A stretch of 64,000 nt of DNA from assembly GCA_927797885.1 (NCBI GenBank), contig OV696605.1, positions 2,455,157-2,519,156 on the forward strand. The letters are read 5' to 3'. A program made the position numbers and the translations under genes. Positions 1 through 8,116 of this stretch are shown piece after piece (the stretch's first letter is position 1; every line of letters begins with the position of its first letter). The DNA is from Gloeomargaritales cyanobacterium VI4D9 (GTDB taxonomy: Bacteria; Cyanobacteriota; Cyanobacteriia; Gloeomargaritales; Gloeomargaritaceae). The notes below the pieces were generated by a model that saw only the letters and a list, made by a program, of their open reading frames with translations, was not told the origin of the DNA and did no database searches.

Positions 1-83
1 TTGGCATAAGATTTTATACTTAACTTTCTTTATACTTGGAGAGCCAAGGGTCGCAGGGCATCGCCCCGTTCTTGGTTCTAAAT
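1..83. repeat. MITE-B-type repeat fragment at window edge
   Basis: The GC-rich core shared by the MITE-A and MITE-B repeats lies at about 48-80, in reverse orientation, ending in the CTTGGTTCTA motif. The A+T-rich arm to its left (TTAAGTATAAAAT when reverse-complemented) recurs at 11750-11790. The outer end lies beyond or close to the window edge, so the full element cannot be seen. Confidence 0.45.
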
Positions 84-107
84 AACTGTTTTATTCTGGC
101 TCTTAAC

Positions 108-1010
108 CTAACTCCGGGAATACTCCAAAACCTGCGCTTCCGCTAGCTCCCCTGGTCTGGCTCCCACCTCATTAGTGAGGGTAATGACTGTAACTTCCGG
201 CGGACAAAACAACCGCCCCGGCAAATAGGTGCCCAGCCCCCGATTCACATAAAGCTGATTTTGCCCCACCCGATGTAATCCCTCGCTCCATTCCCAGTGC
301 AGAATCACCCGGTCGCAGTTTTGGTTGAACAAGGGGGAAGGAATCCGCCGCCGCAACCAACGGGGTATCCGTTGGAACCAGGTACGGGTACGGGCGGGTA
401 AAGGCCCCAACCCCGGAATCACCACCTGCCCCCCGTGGGTGTGGCCAGACAGTTGCAAATCCACCCGCCACCGTTGCAAAACCTCGGCACTGTCGGGGTT
501 GTGGGAAAGTACCAAGCGGGGCAATTCCGGCGGTAGGGATTGCAAGACTGGGGCGGGGCGAAATTCTTTGGACCAAAAATCCGCCAGCCCTACCACCGCC
601 AACCCCTGACCCACCGGATAGGCCACCTGGTTCCACAATACCTGAATCCCTACCTGGGTCATGGCTTGGGTCACCACTTGGCGAGACTCCGGCCATTCAA
701 TATCGTGGTTGCCCAGCACAGCATAGATGCCATAGGTCGCCCGCAATCGCCCCAAATGACCGCACAATTCCCCAATCGGGCTGGGGTCATCGGTGACGTA
801 ATCCCCAGTTAATACAATCAAATCCGGTTGCTCCGCCTGGGCAGTAGCCAAAGCCTCATCCAATAGGGGTTTGCTCAAGCGCAGGCCGTCAAAATGGAAA
901 TCGGAAAGTTGCACCAGGCGCAATCCCGCCAAAGCCAGCGGCAATCCCCGGATGGACACCGTCACCCGCTCAACCTTTAGGGAACCTGCCAAAAACCCGT
1001 GCATTGGCAA
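108..1010 (-). CDS. Metallophosphoesterase, YkuE/YaeI-like
   Basis: Calcineurin-like metallophosphoesterase of 300 residues. The two-metal motifs appear in the family order: SDFHFD near residue 36, GDYVTD near 70, GNHD near 100, then SHNPD and GHTHGGQ. This arrangement resembles the YkuE/YaeI group, whose characterised members act on phosphodiester or lipid headgroup substrates at the membrane. The N-terminus is short and has no convincing signal peptide. The gene is divergent from ftsQ across about 200 bases. The substrate cannot be read from sequence. Confidence 0.85.
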   Translation of the reverse strand: MPMHGFLAGSLKVERVTVSIRGLPLALAGLRLVQLSDFHFDGLRLSKPLLDEALATAQAEQPDLIVLTGDYVTDDPSPIGELCGHLGRLRATYGIYAVLGNHDIEWPESRQVVTQAMTQVGIQVLWNQVAYPVGQGLAVVGLADFWSKEFRPAPVLQSLPPELPRLVLSHNPDSAEVLQRWRVDLQLSGHTHGGQVVIPGLGPLPARTRTWFQRIPRWLRRRIPSPLFNQNCDRVILHWEWSEGLHRVGQNQLYVNRGLGTYLPGRLFCPPEVTVITLTNEVGARPGELAEAQVLEYSRS

Positions 1011-1213
1011 CCCTCAGTATTACCTAGGTATCGTTACTTATTGTTAACTGATTTCCCTGGAATAAAAATTAAGGACTCTTTAATAAAAGATTGTTAAACG
1101 TTAAGCTGAGTGAGCAAACGCTCCCAATGATCCCCTGGGAATTGTTGATTGAGCGTCCATTGAGTACGGTCAGCGTCTGTACATTTTCTGGGAATTAAGA
1201 TTAAATACATTTT

Positions 1214-2029
1214 ATGAGAACTTCTCCGGGAGCGATAGACTTTCGCCAGCGACGGCAAACCATGCGTCGGCAGAAGCAGTGGCGTTTTTGGCTAGAGGTC
1301 TGGCAAACCCTGGCCAGTGGGGGGGTGACTTTGGGGTTGGGCTGGTTGCTGGTGCATCCCCTCTGGTGGGTCAGGGAACCAGGGCAAATCACCATCCACA
1401 CGGAAGGTCTATTGACCGAGGCGCAGGTGCGGGAATTATTATCCCTGGAAGCTCCCCAACCCCTTTGGCAACTGTCCCCCACCGTTCTGACCCAAAAACT
1501 CCAACAGCAACCGATTGTGGCGCAGGTGCGGGTGCGGCGGCAGGGGTTCCCCAGTCGGGTGGAGGTGTGGGTGCAAGAACGGCACCCGGTGGCGGTACTG
1601 GTCTGTCAACGGCATTGTACCCCCCAAAACCAGGGCTTTCTCGACCGGGAGGGGAATCAACTTGGTGCGGAGTATGCCCCTAGCCTGCGGCAGTTAAAGC
1701 GTTTTCCCCAACTGCGGGTGACAGGTTGGCATCCCACCCAAAAACCCCTGTGGCCCCAGGTGTACCAGGCGGTGATGGCTAGTCCGGTACAGGTCACAGG
1801 GATTGACTGGGAACAGGCAGGGGACATTCGTCTGCACACGGAATTGGGCTTGATCCGCCTGGGGGGGAATTTGCAACAATTGCCAGACCAACTGGCCGCC
1901 CTGGATCGGTTGCGGAATTTACCCCGCCAAGTCCCCCTGAATCGCATCGCCGCCATTGATCTCAGTGACCCACAAGCACCCCTGGTGGAACTGCGGCAGG
2001 ACAAAACCAAACCGGCCGTAACCAATTAG
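1214..2029 (+). CDS. ftsQ: Cell division protein FtsQ/DivIB
   Basis: Bitopic divisome protein of 271 residues. A basic N-terminal tail (to about residue 25) is followed by one membrane segment (about 28-50), a POTRA domain (about 55-125, starting GQITIHTEG) and a C-terminal beta domain. FtsQ links cytoplasmic FtsZ-ring proteins to periplasmic septal wall synthesis. An internal ATG at 1262 is an alternative start; neither start has a strong Shine-Dalgarno sequence. In many cyanobacteria ftsZ follows ftsQ directly. Here a repeat and a dead IS630 element follow, and the next gene is ndhE. Confidence 0.85.
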   Translation: MRTSPGAIDFRQRRQTMRRQKQWRFWLEVWQTLASGGVTLGLGWLLVHPLWWVREPGQITIHTEGLLTEAQVRELLSLEAPQPLWQLSPTVLTQKLQQQPIVAQVRVRRQGFPSRVEVWVQERHPVAVLVCQRHCTPQNQGFLDREGNQLGAEYAPSLRQLKRFPQLRVTGWHPTQKPLWPQVYQAVMASPVQVTGIDWEQAGDIRLHTELGLIRLGGNLQQLPDQLAALDRLRNLPRQVPLNRIAAIDLSDPQAPLVELRQDKTKPAVTN

Positions 2030-2166
2030 CCCACCCCCGAACCTTATCCCTTGGGGCTGAGGCCATAGCAATCTTTAATTATTTTAGAAGAGAGCATTTT
2101 AGAAGAAAGTGCAACACTTTTTAGGCACCTGTAATCCCTCTATCCCCTTCTAGGTCGTGTTGATCT

Positions 2167-2257
2167 TACAGTCTTTGGAGTGGTTATCGGATACAGTTGA
2201 ACCCCACTTGCCGTAGGTCAATCATGGTAAGCCTTTAGGATAATCGAGGCTTTTTAA
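2167..2257 (+). repeat. MITE-C copy 1, 3' end lost
   Basis: Begins TACAGTCTTTGGAGTGG and follows the MITE-C consensus through the AAGCCT...AGGCTTTTT hairpin, then stops at the left end of the IS630 element. The expected last 25 bases are missing. A degraded AGACTGT-like string just right of the IS (near 3184) may be what is left of the other end. Confidence 0.7.
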
Positions 2258-3183
2258 TATAGCTAAGCAGGCAAAGGTTGGCATATAGAGCAGATGACTG
2301 AATCTATAAGGTCATGAAGATTTTGGGTTGGAGATGTCATGGTTTTTCTAACTCTTTGCTTGATGCCATTGATGCTCGGGAGAGTATTTCGGTAGATATA
2401 TCAATTCGCACCCAGCGGCTTCCACAACCTTTCTAACCAGTTGGCAACGATGAAAACTTGCATTATCTAAAACAATTTTCTTCCCTGCTCCAATTGTTGG
2501 CAACAACATCTCTGTTAACCAGGCAATCAATACTTGCAAATTACAACTACCAATCCCAGTAAATGGTGCAACCAATTTCCCTAAATGATAACCACTCATC
2601 ATGCTTATTCTCTCTCTCTTTTTGCCAGGTCGTTGACCATATATTCTTTGTCCTTTTAGCCCCCAACCATATTCATAAATATCTCGATTATCCATCCCAG
2701 ACTGGTCAATATAGACTAAATATTCATTCTTTTCCTCTTGCATCATCTTGATAAATTGTTGTCGCTCTTCTTCGTTTTATTCTTCATAAGAGTATGTTTT
2801 TTTTTACGGGTAAAGTTGATTTTTTTAAGGGCTTGACCAACGGTTGTATGGCTTACACCGAGAATGACTCCCATTTCTTTTTGCGTCAACCCTGGATTTG
2901 CTTCTACAAATTGGCGAAATCCCTCCCAATCAGTGATCTTAGCACTATGACCCTTTTGATAGTTCTGTTTCGGGCGATAATCACCAGTTTCTGACCACAT
3001 TTTTAACCATCTTTGTACGGTTCTGATGCTAATACCAAATAAGTCACTAACCTCAACTAGTTTTGCCCCATTTAAGACTGCTTCGACTGCTTTTTGACGC
3101 AAATCGTAACTGTATGGTCTTGCCATCGCTTTTCTCCAAAACATCTATTCTATAATAGGACGACCTTACCCTGCTTGACTATA
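2258..3183 (-). mobile_element. Degenerate IS630-family insertion sequence
   Basis: About 926 bases bounded by imperfect inverted repeats: the left end reads TATAGCTAAGCAGGCAAAGG, and the right end reads TATAGTCAAGCAGGGTAAGG when reverse-complemented. The TA at each edge fits the TA target preference of the IS630/Tc1 group. The transposase is broken in several places, so the copy should not move on its own. It lies inside or against a MITE-C copy. Confidence 0.8.
2348..3144 (-). pseudogene. IS630-family transposase, frameshifted and truncated
   Basis: The N-terminal part (2743-3144) starts MARPYSYDLRQ and carries the helix-turn-helix half. The C-terminal part (2348-2746) carries the DDE-like catalytic half with YIDQSG and LDNASFH. 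Between them, in the family reading, lies a run of nine A residues where the frame must shift, followed closely by an in-frame TAA. Near the C-terminus the usual SPELNPIE-type segment is reduced to SPEHQW and the frame ends soon after, so the third acidic residue is not in place. One frameshift at an A run could be programmed; the extra stop and deletion point to an inactive copy. Confidence 0.85.
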
Positions 3184-3195
3184 GATTGTCTCATA

Positions 3196-3216
3196 GGTAG
3201 CGCTATCTTTGTAATG
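3196..3216. repeat. Solitary IS1-family terminal repeat
   Basis: GGTAGCGCTATCTTTGTAAT differs at one base from the right inverted repeat of the IS1-family element at 39155-39928. No transposase reading frame or partner end is seen nearby, so this looks like the remnant of a lost IS1-type element. Confidence 0.6.
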
Positions 3217-3279
3217 CTCAAGAAATGGTCACAAGGATTCGCCGTTAGGCCGGTGGCTTTGCCTCTCTAAGCAGAAGCG

Positions 3280-3490
3280 TCATGGGTGAATAGTGGATGA
3301 GACATTGCTCAAATACCCATGAGATAGGGTTTGGCGGGAATTAACTACCGAGAACTTAGAGAGCCTATCGTCTGGAATGGCATCCACTCCGTTGGGAAGA
3401 CATGATACTAATTGTAATAAAATTGTAATAATCAAGGGTATGAACCCACGGGGTAAACCCCGGGAGTTAGTCCGCCCTAGAAGGGCGAGG
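3280..3490 (+). other. Strongly folded non-coding segment, possible RNA or transposon-end relic
   Basis: This stretch has no credible gene but is rich in consecutive perfect stems: TCATGGGT (3280-3287) with ACCCATGA (3315-3322), GATAGG (3323-3328) with CCTATC (3364-3369), GGGT/ACCC near 3436-3447, CGGGG-TAAA-CCCCG (3449-3462) and CGCCC-TAGAA-GGGCG (3473-3487). The final hairpin resembles the right-end hairpins I associate with IS200/IS605-type elements, which would make this a relic of a TnpB or IscB guide-RNA region. That assignment is an inference from memory. The strand is assumed. Confidence 0.35.
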
Positions 3491-3646
3491 TATTCGACCC
3501 AACGAGATAAAATAAACAATTACTTGGATAGCACTACCGTTCAATATCATATTGCAAATTTATTGTCAATGGGGACAGGGCAACAACGTATTCGTTTTAA
3601 CTGTGTTCACTGAGGGAAATTGAGCTATCATACCCAAAGATGTGCT

Positions 3647-3650
3647 GGAG
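3647..3650 (+). promoter_or_regulatory. Shine-Dalgarno site setting the ndhE start
   Basis: GGAG lies seven bases before the ATG at 3658. It favours this start over the upstream in-frame codon at 3640 and gives the normal NdhE length. Confidence 0.7.
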
Positions 3651-3657
3651 AAATTCT

Positions 3658-3969
3658 ATGGTTCTGCAACTCAATTACTTTCTTCTGTTGGCGGCGGCCT
3701 TGTTTTGCATTGGCATTTATGGCTTGGTGACCAGTCGGAATGCGGTGCGGGTACTAATGTCGGTGGAACTGTTGCTGAATGCGGTGAATTTGAATTTTCT
3801 GGCTTTTGCGAATTATCTTGATCCTGCGGACATCAAGGGGCAGGTGTTTGCCGTCTTTGTGATTACGGTGGCGGCGGCAGAAGCCGCTGTGGGACTGGCA
3901 ATTGTCCTGGCCATCTACCGCAATCGGGACACCATTGATATGGAACGCTTTAATCTATTGAAATGGTAG
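3658..3969 (+). CDS. ndhE: NAD(P)H-quinone oxidoreductase subunit 4L
   Basis: NdhE (NuoK homologue) of 103 residues, a thylakoid membrane subunit of the NDH-1 complex in cyclic electron flow and respiration. Three hydrophobic helices are visible (about residues 4-22, 28-50 and 60-84), with conserved acidic residues inside the membrane segments ([11 protein letters not shown] and [10 protein letters not shown]). Length and termini match the family. In most cyanobacteria and plastids ndhE ends an ndhA-I-G-E cluster. Here the upstream neighbours are IS remnants and the partner genes are absent, so it must use a local promoter. Confidence 0.92.
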   Translation: MVLQLNYFLLLAAALFCIGIYGLVTSRNAVRVLMSVELLLNAVNLNFLAFANYLDPADIKGQVFAVFVITVAAAEAAVGLAIVLAIYRNRDTIDMERFNLLKW

Positions 3970-4035
3970 GATGAGCGTCCTGATTAATACGGATTGATAA
4001 AACGACTTTCAATGCTCAGTTTTGTAATTCACCCA

Positions 4036-4308
4036 TTACAGACCATACCCTGTGTAACGAACCTTCATAAGCGGCTCCTTCCCTACCTTGATAACGGGAA
4101 ACCTCGGAATATCATGAATCATCTGGGTGACAACTTCTGCCCAGACCATTTTGGGGACAAAGATACGGAAGGTATAGTCCGCCCCGGAAAATTGCTGAAT
4201 CTCATACGGGTTAAGTAAATCTAGGAATCGCTGTTTTAAGGCTTCCAAGTGTGACCGCAATCTCGCCCTTACCCTCCTGGCCTGCACATACCACACTAAA
4301 GAACCCAT
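4036..4308 (-). CDS. Small conserved-looking hypothetical protein
   Basis: A 90-residue reading frame starting MGSLVWYVQARRV, with a basic first third and a mixed alpha/beta remainder (YTFRIFVPKMVWAEVV). It has no signal peptide or clear motif. The composition looks like a real protein, and short cyanobacterial proteins with an LVWY...RRVR start exist to my recollection, but I cannot assign a family or function. It stands alone between ndhE and MITE copies. Confidence 0.5.
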   Translation of the reverse strand: MGSLVWYVQARRVRARLRSHLEALKQRFLDLLNPYEIQQFSGADYTFRIFVPKMVWAEVVTQMIHDIPRFPVIKVGKEPLMKVRYTGYGL

Positions 4309-4548
4309 ATTTCGTAAAAAGCCACATTTCCGCTTCCTTCTAAAACTATCCCAGTGTTATAGCGCATTTCATTGAATCATCATGGTTTTGATAAAATTAA
4401 AAAGTTCACCTGTAAATACCACATGGATGATTAGAGATGATTAGATCGTTAACGTGGCGTAACCATTAGTGCCAGGGGCAGAACCATATTGATAGTGTAA
4501 TTAATCTTAGTATACACATATGAAACACGCCATAATTCACAGTTATTA

Positions 4549-4641
4549 AGAATACCCCCTAGGTTGTTGATAATTGCTGAGGAAGGAATGGGGCTTCCAG
4601 ACTCCCTGTGTAAGTACAAAAATCAATAAATAGAGGTGCCC
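4549..4641. repeat. MITE-A short form, right end clear
   Basis: Ends in AATAAATAGAGGTGCCC at 4641. Inward it carries the GGAATGGGGCTTCCAGACTCC segment and GTGTAAGTACAAAAATC, both shared with the copies at 18305-18414 and 55011-55111. The left boundary is approximate because the sequence there has diverged. Confidence 0.6.
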
Positions 4642-4672
4642 TTTAGGGACTCTTACAACCGCATTATTTTGA

Positions 4673-4782
4673 GGGCACTTCTAAAAATAGGTCGCAGGGA
4701 CGTAGCCCCCGTCTGTGGTTCTCAATAATATTGGCATTCCAGCGAGATAACCTTCTGGTAATGCAAATAAATAGAGGTTCCC
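4673..4782. repeat. MITE-A copy with core, 110 bp
   Basis: Starts GGGCACTTCTAAAAATAGG and ends AAATAAATAGAGGTTCCC. It is colinear over its whole length with the 110-base copy at 59953-60062, including the GGTCGCAGGG core. The four flanking bases (TTGA left, TAAA right) match only partly, so no clean target duplication remains. It ends about 40 bases beyond the GT4 stop codon. Confidence 0.8.
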
Positions 4783-4824
4783 TAAAGTTTATTGAGGCGA
4801 ACCATGAATCATTCCTACCTCAAA

Positions 4825-5919
4825 TCATCTTGAACAAACCCGCCCATAGACCGCTAAGGTTTCTCGTAGTAACCGTTCAAAGGAGAAATATTTCTCATAA
4901 TGTTGCCGCCCTGCTTGTCCGAGAAGTCGTCGCTGTGCCGGGTCAGCCACCAATTGCTGGAGGCAAGTCACCAATTGTGCCTGATCCCCTGGGGGCACCA
5001 CATAGCCCGTCACTCCGGGAATAACCGCTTCGGCGGCACCCCCCACATCGGCAACAATCACCGGCAAACCCGCCCGCATCGCTTCTAAGGTCGAACGGGG
5101 GAAGGCTTCCCAATGGGAAATCAAGGTAAAAATATGGGCTTGAGCCAGTAAATTGGCAACATCATTGCGATAGCCCCAAAAGGTCACTCGTGCAGTTAAA
5201 TTTAACTGGTCAACCAACTGTTTTAATGAGGCTAATAAAGGGCCATCCCCCACTAAATCTACCTGTACATCCGGTGAGTTTAATGTTGCTACCGCCCGCA
5301 GTAAATCCGCCTGGGCTTTTTGGGGTTCTAAACGCCCGACCATGATAATGCGTACCGGCTGACCCTGATCCGGTTGTGCCATCAACTCGGGATGAATATC
5401 CGGCATGGCATTGTAAATGGTGACTAATTTTTCCGCCGGTAAACCTAATTTTATCCCCTGTTGGCGGATGGTTTCGGCAACACAAATAATTTGGGGGGTA
5501 ATCGTCGCAAAAATTCGTTCTAAAACTTGATAAACAAAAGCTGTCCAGCCGGGAGTGGCAAAGGACCAACCATGCACGGTAAAAACAAAAGGAATTTTTT
5601 GTTGATAGCAAACTAAACGCCCCAAAATACCCGCTTTACTAGAATGAATTGAAACTAAATCCGGTCGCAATTTACTAAGCAATTGATGGAGTCTGACCAG
5701 GGCTTGGGCATCTTTTATGAAATCAATGGGACGCACCAATTCGGGAATAATATAATGGGGGATTCGATAGTTTTTTAATAGATTTTGCAAAGGTTCCCCT
5801 GCCCCGGAAATCACTCCCACCTGGTGCCCCTGTTGCCCTAGCTGTTGGGCTAAGTCTTTGACGTGAATTTGTGCCCCACCAATCGCATCCCCCCGGGTGA
5901 CCAAAAAGCAAATATACAT
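4825..5919 (-). CDS. Glycosyltransferase family 4 protein
   Basis: A GT-B fold glycosyltransferase of 364 residues, likely using a nucleotide sugar for cell-surface polysaccharide or lipid glycosylation. The N-terminal acceptor domain has GGAQIHVKDLA near residue 14. The C-terminal donor domain starts with IIMVGRLEPQKA and contains the EX7E motif (HWEAFPRSTLEAM) and GLPVIVADVGGAAE. The length is normal for GT4. It is last in a minus-strand run after a UDP-glucuronate 4-epimerase, which suggests both serve an exopolysaccharide or lipopolysaccharide pathway. The exact sugars cannot be read from sequence. Confidence 0.87.
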   Translation of the reverse strand: MYICFLVTRGDAIGGAQIHVKDLAQQLGQQGHQVGVISGAGEPLQNLLKNYRIPHYIIPELVRPIDFIKDAQALVRLHQLLSKLRPDLVSIHSSKAGILGRLVCYQQKIPFVFTVHGWSFATPGWTAFVYQVLERIFATITPQIICVAETIRQQGIKLGLPAEKLVTIYNAMPDIHPELMAQPDQGQPVRIIMVGRLEPQKAQADLLRAVATLNSPDVQVDLVGDGPLLASLKQLVDQLNLTARVTFWGYRNDVANLLAQAHIFTLISHWEAFPRSTLEAMRAGLPVIVADVGGAAEAVIPGVTGYVVPPGDQAQLVTCLQQLVADPAQRRLLGQAGRQHYEKYFSFERLLRETLAVYGRVCSR

Positions 5920-6053
5920 TACGACACCTCGATTAATTTACAGTGATAAAAAATCATCTTTTAGGAAACCTTGTAGTTAGAAGAACCAAGTTGGGAGCCT
6001 ACCCCCTGGGATCGTTAATTAGTCATTTAATTGGTAATTTTTAGGGTTGCTCA

Positions 6054-7061
6054 TTAGGTAATGCGGTAGTAATCTCGATACCAGGCGACGAATCGGGGAA
6101 TTCCTACTTCAATGGGCGTTTGCGGTACAAATCCCACAGCGTTGGTTAAATCCTCAATGTCCGCATAGGTAGCTGGCACATCCCCCGGTTGCATGGGCAA
6201 AAATTCCTTGATGGCTCGGCACCCTAAGGCTGATTCTAAAACCTGAATAAAATCGAGTAACTGCACGGGGCGATGGTTGCCGATATTATACAAACGGTAG
6301 GGGGCAGTGCTGATCCCTGGGTGTAAATGTATATTCGCTTGGGGGGTGGGGATATGTTCTAAAACCCCTAACATTCCCGCCACAATATCATCAATATAAG
6401 TAAAATCCCGTTGCATTTTACCGTGGTTATAGACCTGAATGGGACGCTGTTCTAAAATGGCTTGGGTAAACTTAAATAAAGCCATGTCCGGTCGTCCCCA
6501 GGGTCCATAAACGGTGAAAAATCGCAGTCCGGTGGTGGGGATATGAAACAAATAACTGTAGGTATGTGCCATCAGTTCATTGGATTTTTTGGTAGCCGCA
6601 TACAAACTAATGGGATGATCCACGTTATCTTGCACGGAAAAAGGCATTTTTGTATTTAATCCATACACGGAACTAGAGGACGCGAATACCAAATGTTTCA
6701 CCCTGTGCTGGCGACACCCCTCCAAAATATGTAAAAAACCCACCACATTACTTTCCACATAGGTATGGGGATGGTCGAGGGAATAACGCACCCCCGCTTG
6801 GGCGGCTAAATGCACCACTATTTCCGGTTGATGTTCCGCAAAAAATTCCTCCATACCCTGCCGATCCGCCACATCTAACGGGCGAAAAATAAAGTTAGAA
6901 TACTCTTTCAATTGATGCAAACGATCCTGTTTTAATTGCACCGCATAGTAGGGATTGAGATTATCCAAACCCACCACTGACCGCCCTTGGTCTAACAATG
7001 CCTGGGCAAAATGAAACCCAATAAAACCCGCCACCCCCGTGACTAAAACCGTACCCGTCAT
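6054..7061 (-). CDS. NAD-dependent epimerase, likely UDP-glucuronate 4-epimerase
   Basis: Extended SDR enzyme of 335 residues with the NAD-binding GVAGFIG near residues 9-15 and the catalytic Tyr154-x3-Lys158 (YAATK). The segments LDNLNPYY, AAQAGVRYSL and FFTVYGPWGRPDMALFKF are typical of the CapI/LpsL UDP-glucuronate 4-epimerase group, which makes UDP-galacturonate for surface polysaccharides. The start overlaps the stop of the upstream DUF3593 gene by four bases, which implies translational coupling. The GT4 gene downstream is a plausible user of the sugar. Substrate is inferred from motif similarity. Confidence 0.87.
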   Translation of the reverse strand: MTGTVLVTGVAGFIGFHFAQALLDQGRSVVGLDNLNPYYAVQLKQDRLHQLKEYSNFIFRPLDVADRQGMEEFFAEHQPEIVVHLAAQAGVRYSLDHPHTYVESNVVGFLHILEGCRQHRVKHLVFASSSSVYGLNTKMPFSVQDNVDHPISLYAATKKSNELMAHTYSYLFHIPTTGLRFFTVYGPWGRPDMALFKFTQAILEQRPIQVYNHGKMQRDFTYIDDIVAGMLGVLEHIPTPQANIHLHPGISTAPYRLYNIGNHRPVQLLDFIQVLESALGCRAIKEFLPMQPGDVPATYADIEDLTNAVGFVPQTPIEVGIPRFVAWYRDYYRIT

Positions 7062-7366
7062 GTTGACAATTCCTCAGCGGTGTGATTTTTGATCTTATGC
7101 TGAAGTGCCCGCCGTACCCCCAACACCAGGGTCAAATTTGCCACCGTGAGCCAGAGTTCCGCCGTTCCGTGCAGGACATCCACATTCGCCAAAGCCTGTC
7201 CGTAGAACCGTTGCGCCACAATCCCCGCCGGAATGGTGACCGCCACAAACAGCAGGGTCAACCCAAACCCCAGGAGAATCCCCCGGGGTGCCCGTGCCCG
7301 CCACAAACACCAGAGAAAGCCCAGGTAGGGAAACAGGGACAACCCAAACAGCAGGCTCTCCGTCAT
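7058..7366 (-). CDS. DUF3593 membrane protein
   Basis: A 102-residue protein with three hydrophobic segments, starting MTESLLFGLSLFPYLGFLW. The pattern, with TIPAGIVAQ and GTAELWLT, matches DUF3593, a family found in cyanobacteria and plants with no known function. The ATG at 7366 overlaps the DUF2499 stop by four bases, which supports it over the longer frame starting at 7456. DUF2499 and DUF3593 are commonly neighbours in cyanobacteria, as here, so the two probably work together in a membrane. Confidence 0.85.
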   Translation of the reverse strand: MTESLLFGLSLFPYLGFLWCLWRARAPRGILLGFGLTLLFVAVTIPAGIVAQRFYGQALANVDVLHGTAELWLTVANLTLVLGVRRALQHKIKNHTAEELST

Positions 7367-7638
7367 GGTTTCGCCGCCCGTAGCAAGCCCCAAGCCGCCC
7401 ACCAAAGCGCCATATTCCCCACCAGGGTTAACCCCGCTTGCCAGGTCACCAACCAATCCAGGTGGGGGTCATTGTCAAAAAAATGCCAGGTAATCGCACA
7501 GAGGGCACTGCCCAAGGCAGGAATCATTGCCCAGGTGATCCGGCGCCAACCGTACTGCCAAAATAAATACATCGCTACGCCCCATTCCAACACACTGGCG
7601 ATGTGGATCATCCAAGTGGGCAGGGACAGGACGTGCAT
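7363..7638 (-). CDS. DUF2499 membrane protein
   Basis: A 91-residue protein starting MHVLSLPTWMIHIASVLEWG, with CAITWHFFDN in the middle and three predicted membrane helices. These features fit DUF2499, shared by cyanobacteria and plastid-bearing eukaryotes, function unknown. It is four bases upstream-overlapped with DUF3593 and lies five bases below the preceding membrane-protein gene, in one tightly packed minus-strand transcription unit. Confidence 0.87.
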   Translation of the reverse strand: MHVLSLPTWMIHIASVLEWGVAMYLFWQYGWRRITWAMIPALGSALCAITWHFFDNDPHLDWLVTWQAGLTLVGNMALWWAAWGLLRAAKP

Positions 7639-7642
7639 GGTG

Positions 7643-8116
7643 CTAACTCCGACTGCGGTTGATCAGCAGGCAATTTACCAGATAGCCTACCAAAAATCCC
7701 CCGACCGCCAACCAAAACCCGGGGTGATAATCCAACCGCAGTACCCCCGCCCCCTCTGTCGCTACCCGTTGATCAAAGCGGGATTTTAGCATCAGCAACA
7801 GGGTGCCCCCCACCGCCCCGGAACCCATTGGTAACCACAATCCCCACCGGGAAGGGAGAAAACTGGTGGTCAACCCCACCCAAGCCGCCGTGAAAGCCAC
7901 CCCCGCCGCCGGTTGCGGTTGAATTTGCGGCATACGGGTCGGGCTGGGGCTGGGTTGGGTGCCCGTGATCAATTGGATACCGGAGATTTGGGTTTGCAGG
8001 GGTTGCACCGTGCAGGACAGGGTCATAAAAGGCAGGAAAAAGGCGACAATCACCACCCCAAAAATCCCCGCCCGCAGGCGATGCAACCACCGCCAAGCCC
8101 CCTTAAGAGGACTCAT
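7643..8116 (-). CDS. Hypothetical membrane protein
   Basis: A 157-residue protein I do not recognise. A basic N-terminus precedes a hydrophobic helix ending FMTLSC (about residues 14-35). A Pro/Ser/Thr-rich linker (TQPSPSPTRMPQIQPQP) follows, then two or three further membrane helices. Its start overlaps the end of the desaturase gene by 14 bases, and DUF2499 follows after four bases, so it belongs to the same transcription unit. A role in membrane biology is suggested only by neighbours and topology. Confidence 0.7.
   Translation of the reverse strand: MSPLKGAWRWLHRLRAGIFGVVIVAFFLPFMTLSCTVQPLQTQISGIQLITGTQPSPSPTRMPQIQPQPAAGVAFTAAWVGLTTSFLPSRWGLWLPMGSGAVGGTLLLMLKSRFDQRVATEGAGVLRLDYHPGFWLAVGGFLVGYLVNCLLINRSRS

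Noticed and set aside
2743-3144. Programmed frameshifting as a way to express the IS630 transposase
   Set aside because: The A9 run could allow a shift, but the shifted frame meets a TAA within ten codons and the catalytic C-terminus is also deleted, so the gene is called broken.
7082-7789. A 235-codon plus-strand frame across DUF3593 and DUF2499
   Set aside because: Overlaps two recognisable genes and has Gln/Pro-rich, motif-free sequence.
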